Below are positions 1 to 7,407 of a stretch of DNA of 64,000 bases, in pieces (position 1 is the stretch's first letter; each line of letters starts with the position of its first letter). The notes under the pieces were generated by a model. The model made no database searches, had not been told where the DNA came from, and worked only from the letters and a program-made list of their open reading frames with translations. The translations under genes were made by a program, and so were the position numbers. Source of the DNA: QHXQ01 sp045807745 (GTDB taxonomy: Bacteria > Acidobacteriota > Blastocatellia > Pyrinomonadales > Pyrinomonadaceae); the NCBI GenBank assembly GCA_045807745.1, contig JBJMGT010000022.1:231561-295560 (forward strand), written 5' to 3'.

Positions 1-939
1 TGTGCACGCATACGTCGCCATGTCGAGCGCCTTGTGCGCCTGAATCAGATTGATGTCGTAAGGCAGACCGCCGCAACTGACGATGACGACTGGGCGTTGC
101 TCCGCGATCTGGATCGTGTGCTCGGCCGCATACTCGGCGCACGCGAGCCGGTGCGCCGCGCGCCAGTCGCCCGCATACAGCCGCACTGCGCGCCCGCGTT
201 CGTCCACCACCGTGTTTAAGAGAAACGACGGCGCGATTTCAGCCGCGACACGCTCGCACTCTTCGTGCACGGCGTTGCCGTCGAGCCGGCCCGTGCCGAC
301 ACCTGCGCGGCGGCCGCCGGCCGCCGGGTCTAGCGTCTGCAAGTGCGTCGCGGCGATGGTGCGCGCGGAGGCGAGACCGGGGCAGATGCTCTTGCGCCCG
401 CCCGTGAAGCCCGCGAAGTAGTGAAAGCCGACCGCGCCCGTGAGGATGACGTGATCATGCTCGACGAGCGCGCGATTGACTTCGATGGGCGTACCGCGCT
501 CGGTCGTGCCCAAATTGACGTGTTGCGTTGGATCGTTTGGATCATGATCCAAGGTGCGCAGCCGTTGGGTGATGAACGGCGTGAGCAGCGCATCTTTTTC
601 CTGCGCGGTCACAGGACGATGAATGCCGGTCGCAAAGATGACGCGCAAAGCTGACGGCGCGACACCGAGTTGGATCAGACGACGCGCGAGCAGGTTGACG
701 ACCTGTGCGCTCGCGGTCGCGCGTGTCGCGTCCGAGACGACGACGAGCACGCTCTCATTAGGCGAGATGATCTCTTCGAGCGACTGAGAATCAAACGGAG
801 CATCGATCAACGCACCCAACTCCGCATCCGACAGCGGGCGGGCGCGCTCGTCCGTCGGCGGCGCGAGCACTTGGAAGCGCTTCTCGTCATACTCAAACGA
901 GCCGCGCCCGCCACCATAACCAAGCTCGATCTCAGCCAT
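1..939 (-). CDS. larA: LarA-family nickel-pincer racemase, 3' part cut by window edge
   Basis: An uninterrupted reading frame runs from ATG at 939 off the left edge (313 codons visible). It matches the lactate racemase LarA/DUF2088 family, whose members use a nickel-pincer nucleotide to racemise or epimerise 2-hydroxy acids. Visible motifs fit the Lactobacillus plantarum enzyme: SDATRAT (Asp72/Arg75 region), TGIHRP (His108), then GFHYFAGFTGGRKS, whose His and Lys are ten residues apart as for His174 and Lys184. A further His lies 16 residues after that Lys (AATH), as for nickel-binding His200. All catalytic landmarks of the N-terminal domain are therefore present. The substrate is unknown; many family members are not lactate-specific. 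The cofactor genes larB/C/E are not in the window. The small gene at 954-1196 lies just upstream on the same strand and is probably co-transcribed. Confidence 0.9.
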   Translation of the reverse strand, partial: MAEIELGYGGGRGSFEYDEKRFQVLAPPTDERARPLSDAELGALIDAPFDSQSLEEIISPNESVLVVVSDATRATASAQVVNLLARRLIQLGVAPSALRVIFATGIHRPVTAQEKDALLTPFITQRLRTLDHDPNDPTQHVNLGTTERGTPIEVNRALVEHDHVILTGAVGFHYFAGFTGGRKSICPGLASARTIAATHLQTLDPAAGGRRAGVGTGRLDGNAVHEECERVAAEIAPSFLLNTVVDERGRAVRLYAGDWRAAHRLACAEYAAEHTIQIAEQRPVVIVSCGGLPYDINLIQAHKALDMATYACT

Positions 940-953
940 GCCTCGTCTCTCAC

Positions 954-1196
954 TCACACGCCGAAGCGCGCGAGCGCCTGCTCGATCACGTCGAAGGCGG
1001 CGAAGTCCGCGCCGCCCGCCGCGCGCGCCTCGACCAGCCAGAGGCGCAAACGCCGCGCCTCCGCCAGCGTCGCGATGCGACACGCGCCGGTGAGCGCCAG
1101 CGTGACCAGATGATCCGGCGCGCCATGCGTCACCAGCGCGGCTTGCAGCGCCGCCTGCTCGCGCAAGTCAAGCGTGAGTAGCAGGTTGATTTCCAT
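954..1196 (-). CDS. Small hypothetical protein (80 aa)
   Basis: This encodes an 80-residue protein beginning MEINLLLTLD, rich in Ala, Leu and Arg, with mostly helical character (LREQAALQAAL, LAEARRLRLWLVEARAAGG). There is no signal peptide, membrane segment or recognised motif. Its stop lies 14 bp before the start of the larA-like gene on the same strand, so the two are probably one transcript. A word-repeat hairpin (1203-1272) lies immediately upstream of its start. I do not recognise the family. Gene status rests on intact length, codon usage like the neighbours and tight spacing. Confidence 0.6.
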   Translation of the reverse strand: MEINLLLTLDLREQAALQAALVTHGAPDHLVTLALTGACRIATLAEARRLRLWLVEARAAGGADFAAFDVIEQALARFGV

Positions 1197-1202
1197 AATG
1201 GC

Positions 1203-1272
1203 AGAGGTCAGAGGTCAGAGGTTAGTAAGAAACAGTCTTTCACTGATCTCTAACCTCTGACCTCTGACCTCT
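1203..1272. repeat. Heptamer-word hairpin R1 (word AGAGGTC)
   Basis: The left arm 1203-1225 holds three tandem copies of AGAGGTC/T. The right arm 1250-1272 is its exact 23-bp reverse complement, with a 24-nt A/T-rich loop containing AAGAAACAGTCTTTC. The right arm lies inside the 3' end of the CDF transporter gene and encodes its last residues (RGQRSEVRDQ). It is one of about 14 similar elements in the window. Confidence 0.9.
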
Positions 1273-2223
1273 ATTGAAACAGTCCGTGCCCGGTGGGCAG
1301 AGTTGAAACGCTTCGGGTTCGGGCGCGCCCGTCTCCATCTGAATCGTGAGATGATCGACGCCGAAGCGGTCGTGTAACTTGATGCGCAGCGCACTCAGCA
1401 GCGCGGGCTGCGCGACCGAAGCGGCGTGGACGACGTGTGCGCTCAAGGCTTCGCGCCCCGATGCGATAGACCAGACGTGCAGGTCGTGTACGCCCTCGAC
1501 GCCGTCGGTCAACAGGATCGCCTCTTCGACCGCCGCGAGGTTGATGTGCGCGGGCGTGCCCTCCAACAAGATGTTTGTCGCCTCGCGGATGAGATGCCAC
1601 GAACTCCAGATGATTAGGCAACTGATCGCGACGCTGATGAGCGGGTCGGCGACGTACCAACCCTTGAGCGCAATTAAAGCGCCAGCGACGAGCGCGCCGA
1701 CCGAGCCGAGCGCATCGCCCAGCACGTGCAGCCAAGCGCCGTGCACGTTCAGATCATCCTTGTGCGCGCCGTGCAGCAGCCACGCGCAGGCGAGATTGAC
1801 CGCAAGACCGCCCGCCGCGACCAAGATCAGCAAATGACTTTCCACCGCCGCCGGTGCGAGCCAGCGCTGATAAGCTTCGTAAAAAATAACGAGCGAGATA
1901 AGCACCAGCACGACGCCGTTCACGAACGCGGCCAGAATTTCGAGCCGGTAATAGCCGAATGTCTTGGCGGCGGTGGCGGGGCGCGCGCTGAACCAGACGG
2001 CGAAGAGTGCGAGCGCGAGCGCCGCCACGTCCGCCAACATGTGCCCGGCATCGGCCAACAAGGCCAACGAGTTCGCCAGCCAACCACCGACCGCTTCGGC
2101 CACCATGTAGAACGAGGTCAGCGCGAGCACAAGCGCCAGTCGCCGCCGACTGCGCTCCGCACGATGGTGCTGGTGCGCGTGCGCATGCACGTGTTTGGCT
2201 TGGATTGTGTCGCTGGCCGCCAT
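1240..2223 (-). CDS. CDF-family divalent cation (Zn/Co/Cd) exporter
   Basis: This is a 327-residue cation diffusion facilitator of the ZitB/CzcD type, an inner-membrane antiporter exporting Zn2+ and similar metals. The His-rich N-terminus (HVHAHAHQHH) is followed by six membrane segments. The metal-site motifs HxxxD are visible: LLADAGHMLADV in TM2 and HVLGDALGS in TM5. A cytosolic C-terminal domain follows (GVEGVHDLHVWSI, HVV, HLTIQME). The longest frame starts at a TTG (2256); the ATG at 2223 is preferred because GGAG lies 10 nt upstream. The last residues, QRSEVRDQ, are encoded by the inverted arm of a word-repeat hairpin, so the natural C-terminus has probably been replaced or extended by the repeat. 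The exact metal cannot be read from sequence. Confidence 0.93.
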   Translation of the reverse strand: MAASDTIQAKHVHAHAHQHHRAERSRRRLALVLALTSFYMVAEAVGGWLANSLALLADAGHMLADVAALALALFAVWFSARPATAAKTFGYYRLEILAAFVNGVVLVLISLVIFYEAYQRWLAPAAVESHLLILVAAGGLAVNLACAWLLHGAHKDDLNVHGAWLHVLGDALGSVGALVAGALIALKGWYVADPLISVAISCLIIWSSWHLIREATNILLEGTPAHINLAAVEEAILLTDGVEGVHDLHVWSIASGREALSAHVVHAASVAQPALLSALRIKLHDRFGVDHLTIQMETGAPEPEAFQLCPPGTDCFNRGQRSEVRDQ

Positions 2224-2281
2224 CCGCTTGCCGCTCCAACGTTCGCGAGGATACAAGCGCTGTCCGGCAGCGTCAATAAAA

Positions 2282-2356
2282 GGGATGAGGGATGAGGAAT
2301 GAGGGATGAATAAAACGATGGCTTTTATTCATCCCTCATTCCTCATCCCTCATCCC
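2282..2356. repeat. Heptamer-word hairpin R2 (word GGGATGA)
   Basis: Left arm 2282-2315 and right arm 2323-2356 are perfect 34-bp reverse complements with a 7-nt loop. The word GGGATGA is repeated four times, with one variant copy (GGAATGA) exactly mirrored on the other arm. The element fills the space between the CDF gene start and the stop of the zinc-ribbon gene at 2363. Confidence 0.93.
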
Positions 2357-2362
2357 CTAATT

Positions 2363-3154
2363 TTAGATTCCTTGCAGTTGCAGCGCTTGATTGTAGTTGC
2401 GGTATAGTTCGTTGAAGTCGCGGATGGCGCGGTCGAGCAGACGCGGCATGTCTTCGACATCGGCCGGGTTGAGGACGAAGTTGGCGCTGCGGATGAGGGC
2501 GGCGTGCGCGTCGCCCGTGCGCACGTCGGGCATTAGGTGGACGAAGAAGGTGCGGCGGCGCACGGCCGGGCGCAGGGCGCTGATCTCGCGGGTGATGAAA
2601 GACGGCCCCTGCTCCTGCGGATCGAAGTCGGGCGCGAGCAGGATCACGTCCATTTGATCTTCACGCATGCGCTCGATGGCCTGCGTGGTGTCTTCAGCGA
2701 CGAAGGCTTCGAAGCCGTTCTCGACCAGCACGCGCGCGACGGCATAGCGATGCTCCGGCGAAGCGCAGACGAGCGCGCGCCGGTGGTTGCCCCAACCTTG
2801 CCGCCCGGCGGTCTGTGACGCCTCGGTCGCGGCAGTCGTCATCGCCTGTTGTAACAGAGACGACAACAGCCGCGTCACCTCATTCTTATTCGACACGAGC
2901 GGATCATCGGCGGGCGCGTCCGGCGCATCAGTCTCCGGCCGGAAGGCAGGCGCGGGCATCGGGCGGCCGAAGCGCGACTGACCGGGCTGCGTCACGTCGC
3001 CGACGCCCAGCGCGCTGTAGTCGGGCGCGGACGCGGGCGGCTGCGCATTGATGATCTGCTGACACTTTGGACAGCGAACGGTGAACGAGCGCGACGGCAC
3101 TTTGGCGTCGTCGAGCTGCAAGCGCGCGGAACATTGCTGGCAGATGATAACCAT
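2363..3154 (-). CDS. Zinc-ribbon plus receiver-like domain protein
   Basis: This 263-residue cytosolic protein has two domains. Residues 1-40 form a zinc-ribbon of the MJ0042/zinc-ribbon_5 type: two CxxC knuckles (IICQQCS and VRCPKCQQ), about 22 residues apart. A Pro/Ala-rich linker follows (about 40-110). The rest resembles a CheY-like receiver fold (RALVCASPEHRYAVARVLVENGFEAFVAEDTTQAIERM, then MDVILLAPDFDP), but the N-terminal acidic pair is replaced by neutral residues, so phosphoryl transfer is doubtful. The C-terminus is helical. It lies downstream of pilT on the same strand, separated by a word-repeat hairpin, which suggests a role near surface motility regulation. That link is inference from position only. 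Confidence 0.7.
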   Translation of the reverse strand: MVIICQQCSARLQLDDAKVPSRSFTVRCPKCQQIINAQPPASAPDYSALGVGDVTQPGQSRFGRPMPAPAFRPETDAPDAPADDPLVSNKNEVTRLLSSLLQQAMTTAATEASQTAGRQGWGNHRRALVCASPEHRYAVARVLVENGFEAFVAEDTTQAIERMREDQMDVILLAPDFDPQEQGPSFITREISALRPAVRRRTFFVHLMPDVRTGDAHAALIRSANFVLNPADVEDMPRLLDRAIRDFNELYRNYNQALQLQGI

Positions 3155-3161
3155 AGAATTA

Positions 3162-3246
3162 AGTGCTGAGTGCTGAGTGCTGAGTGCTGAGTGCTGAGGG
3201 AAAGGCAGGTTTCCATCTCAGCACTCAGCACTCAGCACTCAGCACT
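3162..3246. repeat. Heptamer-word hairpin R3 (word GTGCTGA)
   Basis: The left arm 3162-3198 holds five copies of the word; the right arm 3217-3246 holds four complementary copies. The loop itself can fold (GGAAA...TTTCC). It lies 4 bp beyond the pilT stop (3251) and 7 bp upstream of the zinc-ribbon gene start (3154), so it occupies almost the whole intergenic space. Confidence 0.93.
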
Positions 3247-3250
3247 TTCT

Positions 3251-4453
3251 TTACGGTGTGATCATGTCGAGCATCTGAGGAGTAGCGCGCAGGGCGCGCG
3301 TCGTTGTGTGCGCAGGCGTGCTGGCGTTGACTTCGGCGCGCAGGAAGTCGTCCTGCGCGGTGACGCCTTTGAGCACGAGTTGCAGGTTGTTCTGGTTCGT
3401 GGCGAAGGTCAACCCGTCTTCGAGCGTGACGATCTTGCGCTGGATGAAATCTTTGATGACCGAGTCGAAATCCTGCATGCCGTCGAGCTTACTGTCGCGC
3501 ATCGCGTCGAGCAGGGTCTTGCCGTCGGACTCGCCGTTCTGCAAATACTCGCGCGTGCGCGGCGTGGCCTTCAGGACTTCGACGGCGGCGATGCGCCCTT
3601 GTCCATCGGCGCGCGGAATGAGCCGCTGCGAGAGGATGTAGCGGAACGTCTGCGCGAGGCGCGTGCGGATAACCGCCTCTTCGTTCTTCGGATAGAGACC
3701 GATGATGCGATCCACGGTCTTCGACGCGTCAATCGTGTGCAAGGTCGAGAGTACGAGGTGGCCGGTCTCGGCCGCTTCCAAAGCGATCTCGGTTGTCTCG
3801 TAGTCGCGCATCTCGCCGACGAGGATCACCTTGGGCGCTTGGCGCAGGGCGGCGCGCAGGGCGGACGGAAAGTCTTTCGCGTCCATGCCGATCTCGCGTT
3901 GATTGATCGTGGCGCGGCGGTGCTGATGCAGGAATTCAATCGGGTCTTCGAGCGTGATGATGTGGTACTGGTGCTCGCTGTTGATGCGGTCGATGAGCGC
4001 GGCGAGCGTCGAAGTCTTGCCAGCGCCGGTCGGCCCCGTGACGAGCACGATGCCGTTGCGCAAAGCGGCGATCTCTTCGAGGTACGCGGGCAGTTGCAAT
4101 GATTCGAGCGTCGGCACTTCGGTCGGGATGACGCGCATCACGATGGAGTAAGAGCCGCGCTGCTGAAAGATGTTGACGCGGAAACGTACGTGCGTGGGGA
4201 GCGAATAGCTGAGGTCGGCCGAGCCTGTGTGGACGAGGCGCGTGGTGGCGTCGGGGTTGCCTTCCAGCAAGGTCATGGCGATGACCTCGGTCTGGTAAGG
4301 CGTCAGCTTTTGCAGGCCCAAAGGCTGCACGCTGGTCAGCTTGCCGTTCACTTCGACCTGCGGCGGCTGCCCGACGGAGAAGTTCAGATCGCTGATCCTG
4401 TCCGAGACGAGCAGCATGCGCTCGATGATTGGCGGCAAATCGAGAAAGCTCAT
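3251..4453 (-). CDS. pilT: PilT/PilU-family type IV pilus retraction ATPase
   Basis: This 400-residue secretion-superfamily ATPase drives type IV pilus retraction (twitching motility) from the cytosolic face. The N-terminal PAS-like region (1-100) includes SDLNFSVGQPP. Walker A is GPTGAGKT at about 140-147, the Asp box is ITLEDPIEF, and the Walker B/His box region reads VILVGEMRD and LVLSTLHTIDA, all typical of PilT. The usual PilT C-terminal AIRNLI motif is not seen; the C-terminus is divergent, so it could be a PilU-like paralogue. The start at 4453 has GGAG about 11 nt upstream. The pilN-O-P genes lie 30 kb away (34-37 kb). Confidence 0.92.
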   Translation of the reverse strand: MSFLDLPPIIERMLLVSDRISDLNFSVGQPPQVEVNGKLTSVQPLGLQKLTPYQTEVIAMTLLEGNPDATTRLVHTGSADLSYSLPTHVRFRVNIFQQRGSYSIVMRVIPTEVPTLESLQLPAYLEEIAALRNGIVLVTGPTGAGKTSTLAALIDRINSEHQYHIITLEDPIEFLHQHRRATINQREIGMDAKDFPSALRAALRQAPKVILVGEMRDYETTEIALEAAETGHLVLSTLHTIDASKTVDRIIGLYPKNEEAVIRTRLAQTFRYILSQRLIPRADGQGRIAAVEVLKATPRTREYLQNGESDGKTLLDAMRDSKLDGMQDFDSVIKDFIQRKIVTLEDGLTFATNQNNLQLVLKGVTAQDDFLRAEVNASTPAHTTTRALRATPQMLDMITP

Positions 4454-4528
4454 GCCGTGCGTTGCTCCACATTGACTAAGAATTTAAGCTGGGACTGGTG
4501 CGAGCGGCGGGTTCTTGTTGGACTTGTC

Positions 4529-4555
4529 AGGCGGAAAATAAGAGACCGCCTGCTC
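4529..4555. other. Short inverted repeat upstream of pilT
   Basis: CAGGCGG and CCGCCTG arms flank a 12-nt A-rich loop in the 170-bp gap between pilT and thiE. It may be a transcript-level hairpin in the pilT leader or a weak terminator for thiE (minus strand). No T-run follows directly. Nothing else is seen in this gap. Confidence 0.4.
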
Positions 4556-4623
4556 CGTTAAGCATTGTCGCTAATCGAACGGCTAAACGCAAGCGAAAAA
4601 TGTTAACCGACGTTTTACAAATC

Positions 4624-5265
4624 TTAATTTGCCAAGCTTTGCAGGAATTTGGCGGTGCGTTGGGCGATCAGACGGGGCGCGGCGAGCAGCGCGCCGACGA
4701 CTGCGACGGCGTCTGCGCCCGATTCGAGGACGGCGCGGGCGTTTGCGCCGTCGATGCCACCGATGGCGACTAGTGGGAGCTTTGCGCCGATGGCGGCGCG
4801 GACTTGGGCGACGCCCGCGAGATCGACAATCGGATCAGGCTTCGCTTTTGTCGTAGTGGTAAAGACCGGGCCGATGGCGATGTAGTCAACGGGCAAACGG
4901 GCGGCAGCGCACGCCTGTGCGACATTGTGTGTCGAGTAGCCGATGATCGCTTGTGGGCCGAGCAGGCGGCGCGCGGCCGTCGGGTCGAGATCATCTTGAC
5001 CGAGATGCACGCCGTCAGCTTTGAGGGCAAGCGCGATGTCGGCGCGGTCGTTGATGATAAGGCGCGCATGGTGCGCGCGCGCGACTTTGAGCGCCGCTTC
5101 GGCCGCTGCGTAAAACTCGCGCGGGCTGGCGTGCTTATCGCGCAGTTGGATGAAGCGCGCGCCGCCCGCGCAGAGTTGCGCGACCTGTTCGGCATGTGTG
5201 AGTCCGGTCAGCCGTGCGTCCGTGATCGGATAGAGTTTAGGTAAACCGAGCGAGTCTATCTGCAC
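4624..5265 (-). CDS. thiE: Thiamine-phosphate synthase
   Basis: This 213-residue TIM-barrel enzyme joins HMP pyrophosphate and thiazole phosphate to give thiamine phosphate. Family signatures are in order: YPITDARL near the N-terminus, IQLRDKHAS, LIINDRADIALALKADGVHLGQDDL, IGYSTHN, AIGPVFTTTTK (phosphate-binding loop) and VAIGGIDG. The frame opens with GTG at 5265; no in-frame ATG fits better. No other thi gene is adjacent. Its stop is 170 bp from pilT, and the kinase gene ends 41 bp upstream on the same strand, so read-through from the kinase promoter is possible. Confidence 0.95.
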   Translation of the reverse strand: MQIDSLGLPKLYPITDARLTGLTHAEQVAQLCAGGARFIQLRDKHASPREFYAAAEAALKVARAHHARLIINDRADIALALKADGVHLGQDDLDPTAARRLLGPQAIIGYSTHNVAQACAAARLPVDYIAIGPVFTTTTKAKPDPIVDLAGVAQVRAAIGAKLPLVAIGGIDGANARAVLESGADAVAVVGALLAAPRLIAQRTAKFLQSLAN

Positions 5266-5306
5266 GACGACGAGTATAACCGAGCGGCGCGCAGTTTTGC
5301 TTGGCG

Positions 5307-7019
5307 CTAAAACGTTGGTGGTGGCCGGCGACCGCCGGGGGGCGGAGGGGGGCCACCACCAAAAGGCGGTGGCGGGCCGCCGTCAGGCGGGGGGCCGCTG
5401 GACTGCCGGCGCATAAGTTCGTCGATGCGGCGCGCGTCCTCGTTATGGCGTGCTTCATCGGCCGCGCGGCGGGCTTCCTCAGCGCGGCGCGCAGCCTCGC
5501 GGGCGGCGCTACCATCATCGGGCGTCGCAGCGGGCGTTGGATTATGTATTTCCAGACCGGGCCGGCCGGCGACCGTGATGCCGGCGGGCGCATTCTGGCC
5601 GGTCGTCTCAGCCCCTGCGCTCGTGCTCGCGCCGTTGCTATTGGCAGGCGCGGCGTTAGCGTCCGGAGTGGCGTTTGTTTGCGCAGTCGCGGTCGCGGGG
5701 CGCGTCGGTGCGGGTGCGAACTCTGTTACGGGCGGACTGCCCGACGACGTATCGGTGGCTTGCACGGGTGCGCTAGTTGCACCGGCTGGCGCGTTCGTCG
5801 TGTCCACGTTGGGCGTGTCAGTCGTCTGCGTCTCTGGCTTGACAGCAGCGGGCATGGCGGCGCGTTGTTTGAGCAGGAGCGGGACGGAGACGCAGGCGAC
5901 GAGCAGCATGATGCCGGCCGCGACAAGCAGCTTGACAGGTTTACGCGCGGGCGGTTCCGCTTGCGCGGATGCAACGCGAGTAAACGTCGAGCGTGACGAC
6001 GCGCGCTGGGCCGCTAAGGTGACGGATAGCTCACCGGGCGCAGACGCATGGCGATGTGTCTGCTTCGTTACGTGGCCGGCGCGGTTCGTGCGGATGTCGA
6101 GCGGTGACCGTTCGGCTGCGACCGTCGTGTTGACCATCGTCTCTTCATCGCGGGCAGTGGCCGAATGGCCTGCGGCGGTGTCATGCGCTGCTTGCGCCGC
6201 CTGCCGCAAAGCTGCGCGCAGCGCTGCCGCCGTCTGCGGACGCAACGCGGCGTTCTGGGCCATGGCGCGATGCAGCACGCCGCCGACCGCCGCCGGAATC
6301 TGCGGGCGGACGAGGTGGGCGGGCGCGAGCGGGTCGGGCTGGTTGTTGATGACGGCACTAGCGCGCGTCAGCGCATCGACGGGGGCTGCGCCGGTCAGCA
6401 GATGATAGAGGGTTGCGCCCAAGCTATAGAGATCGCTGCGCGCGTCCGTGCCCGTACCTTGAATCTGTTCGAGCGGGGCGTAGTTGCGCGAATAGCCGAA
6501 GACGCTGGCGGCCGTGCTTGCCTGTGCTTGCGCGGGCGTGCCCTTGGCTAGTCCGAAGTCGAGCAGCACGATCTGCCCGCGCGTGGTCAGCTTCAGATTC
6601 TGCGGCTTGATGTCGCGGTGGATGATCGCAGGGGTTTGCGTGTGCAGATAGTCGAGGGCGTTCAATAACTCGTCGGCCCACGCCAGCACGTCTGTGACCG
6701 GAAACGCGCCGCCGGCGCGCGCGTCGAGCAAGTCCGACAGGTCAGCGCCTTCGATGAACTCCATGACGAGGAACTGCCCGTCGCCCTCGATGAAATGGTC
6801 GCTGACTTTGGGGAGCGCGGCGTGGCGCAGGTGATTCAAGAGTTGCGCCTCGCGCTCGAAGGCTTTGCGCAGCGCCGGATCGTCGAAGAAGGTCTGCTTG
6901 ACGGCGACCGTGCTCTGGAAGCGCTCGTCCGTGGCGACGAAGACCGCGCCCATCCCGCCTTGGCCGATCTGTTTGACGACACGATAACGGTTTTGCAGCA
7001 GTGCACCCGGTTCGATCAT
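5307..7019 (-). CDS. Membrane-anchored Ser/Thr protein kinase
   Basis: This 570-residue Hanks-type (PknB-like) kinase has a complete catalytic core in residues 1-265: glycine loop GQGGMGAV, catalytic lysine in VAVKQTF, HRDIKPQNL catalytic loop, LDFGLAK Mg-binding loop and the DARSDLYSLGATLYHLLTG segment. A low-complexity linker leads to one membrane helix (LLVAAGIMLLVACVSVPLLL, about 365-385). The C-terminal region outside the membrane is Thr/Pro/Ala-rich with an Arg/Glu/Ala heptad stretch (AAREAARRAEEARRAADEARH) and a Pro-Gly tail. No PASTA or other known sensor is seen. Downstream thiE is on the same strand. Upstream, a 388-bp gap with nested palindromes separates it from the divergent efpL gene. 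Confidence 0.93.
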   Translation of the reverse strand: MIEPGALLQNRYRVVKQIGQGGMGAVFVATDERFQSTVAVKQTFFDDPALRKAFEREAQLLNHLRHAALPKVSDHFIEGDGQFLVMEFIEGADLSDLLDARAGGAFPVTDVLAWADELLNALDYLHTQTPAIIHRDIKPQNLKLTTRGQIVLLDFGLAKGTPAQAQASTAASVFGYSRNYAPLEQIQGTGTDARSDLYSLGATLYHLLTGAAPVDALTRASAVINNQPDPLAPAHLVRPQIPAAVGGVLHRAMAQNAALRPQTAAALRAALRQAAQAAHDTAAGHSATARDEETMVNTTVAAERSPLDIRTNRAGHVTKQTHRHASAPGELSVTLAAQRASSRSTFTRVASAQAEPPARKPVKLLVAAGIMLLVACVSVPLLLKQRAAMPAAVKPETQTTDTPNVDTTNAPAGATSAPVQATDTSSGSPPVTEFAPAPTRPATATAQTNATPDANAAPANSNGASTSAGAETTGQNAPAGITVAGRPGLEIHNPTPAATPDDGSAAREAARRAEEARRAADEARHNEDARRIDELMRRQSSGPPPDGGPPPPFGGGPPPPPGGRRPPPTF

Positions 7020-7211
7020 ACTTGAGTATTAAACTCCTTCGCGCGAGTTGCGGTGAGCTATGGTGTAGGACTTAAGAAGTTAGAGGGAGGCAAGACTGAG
7101 CGGGCCAGACCGCCGTGTGCGGCCGAGACCCCGGCAAATCCAGATTACCTGATTGCCTTTACGCAAAGCAAGAGTTAAAACTTTCAGCGGCGACCCTGCG
7201 GGCAAGATCGA

Positions 7212-7358
7212 GTCAGAACCGCCTGCGGTAGCGGGCGGGTATACGGAGGGATGAAGGATGAGGGATGAGGGATGAATAAGACAAAGCATTTGGTTCAGCC
7301 CTCAGCCCTCAGCCCTTAGCCCTTATCTCCCCCGCCCGCTACCGCAGGCGGTTCTGAC
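7212..7358. repeat. Nested palindrome: GC-rich outer arms around word-hairpin R4
   Basis: The outer arms 7212-7239 and 7331-7358 are perfect 28-bp reverse complements (GTCAGAACCGCC... / ...GGCGGTTCTGAC). Inside lies a heptamer-word hairpin: left 7247-7280 built of GGGATGA, right 7293-7325 built of the complement of GGGCTGA, so the inner arms differ systematically by one base per word. It sits in the 388-bp divergent gap between the kinase and efpL, which otherwise holds only promoter-type sequence I cannot assign. Confidence 0.9.
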
Positions 7359-7407
7359 ATGTGCATCGCACTCAATCGCAATTAACCATAGTTGGAAGGA
7401 CACAAGC

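Noticed and set aside
1426..1617. Frames antisense to the CDF gene
   Set aside because: Shadows of the CDF transporter.
3162..3246. Tandem repeats considered as a CRISPR array
   Set aside because: Repeat units of 7 nt with no spacers; inverted arms; no cas genes.
3191..4102. Long plus-strand frame opposite pilT
   Set aside because: It is antisense to a clear PilT gene, has no family features, and its start lies in the word-repeat R3.
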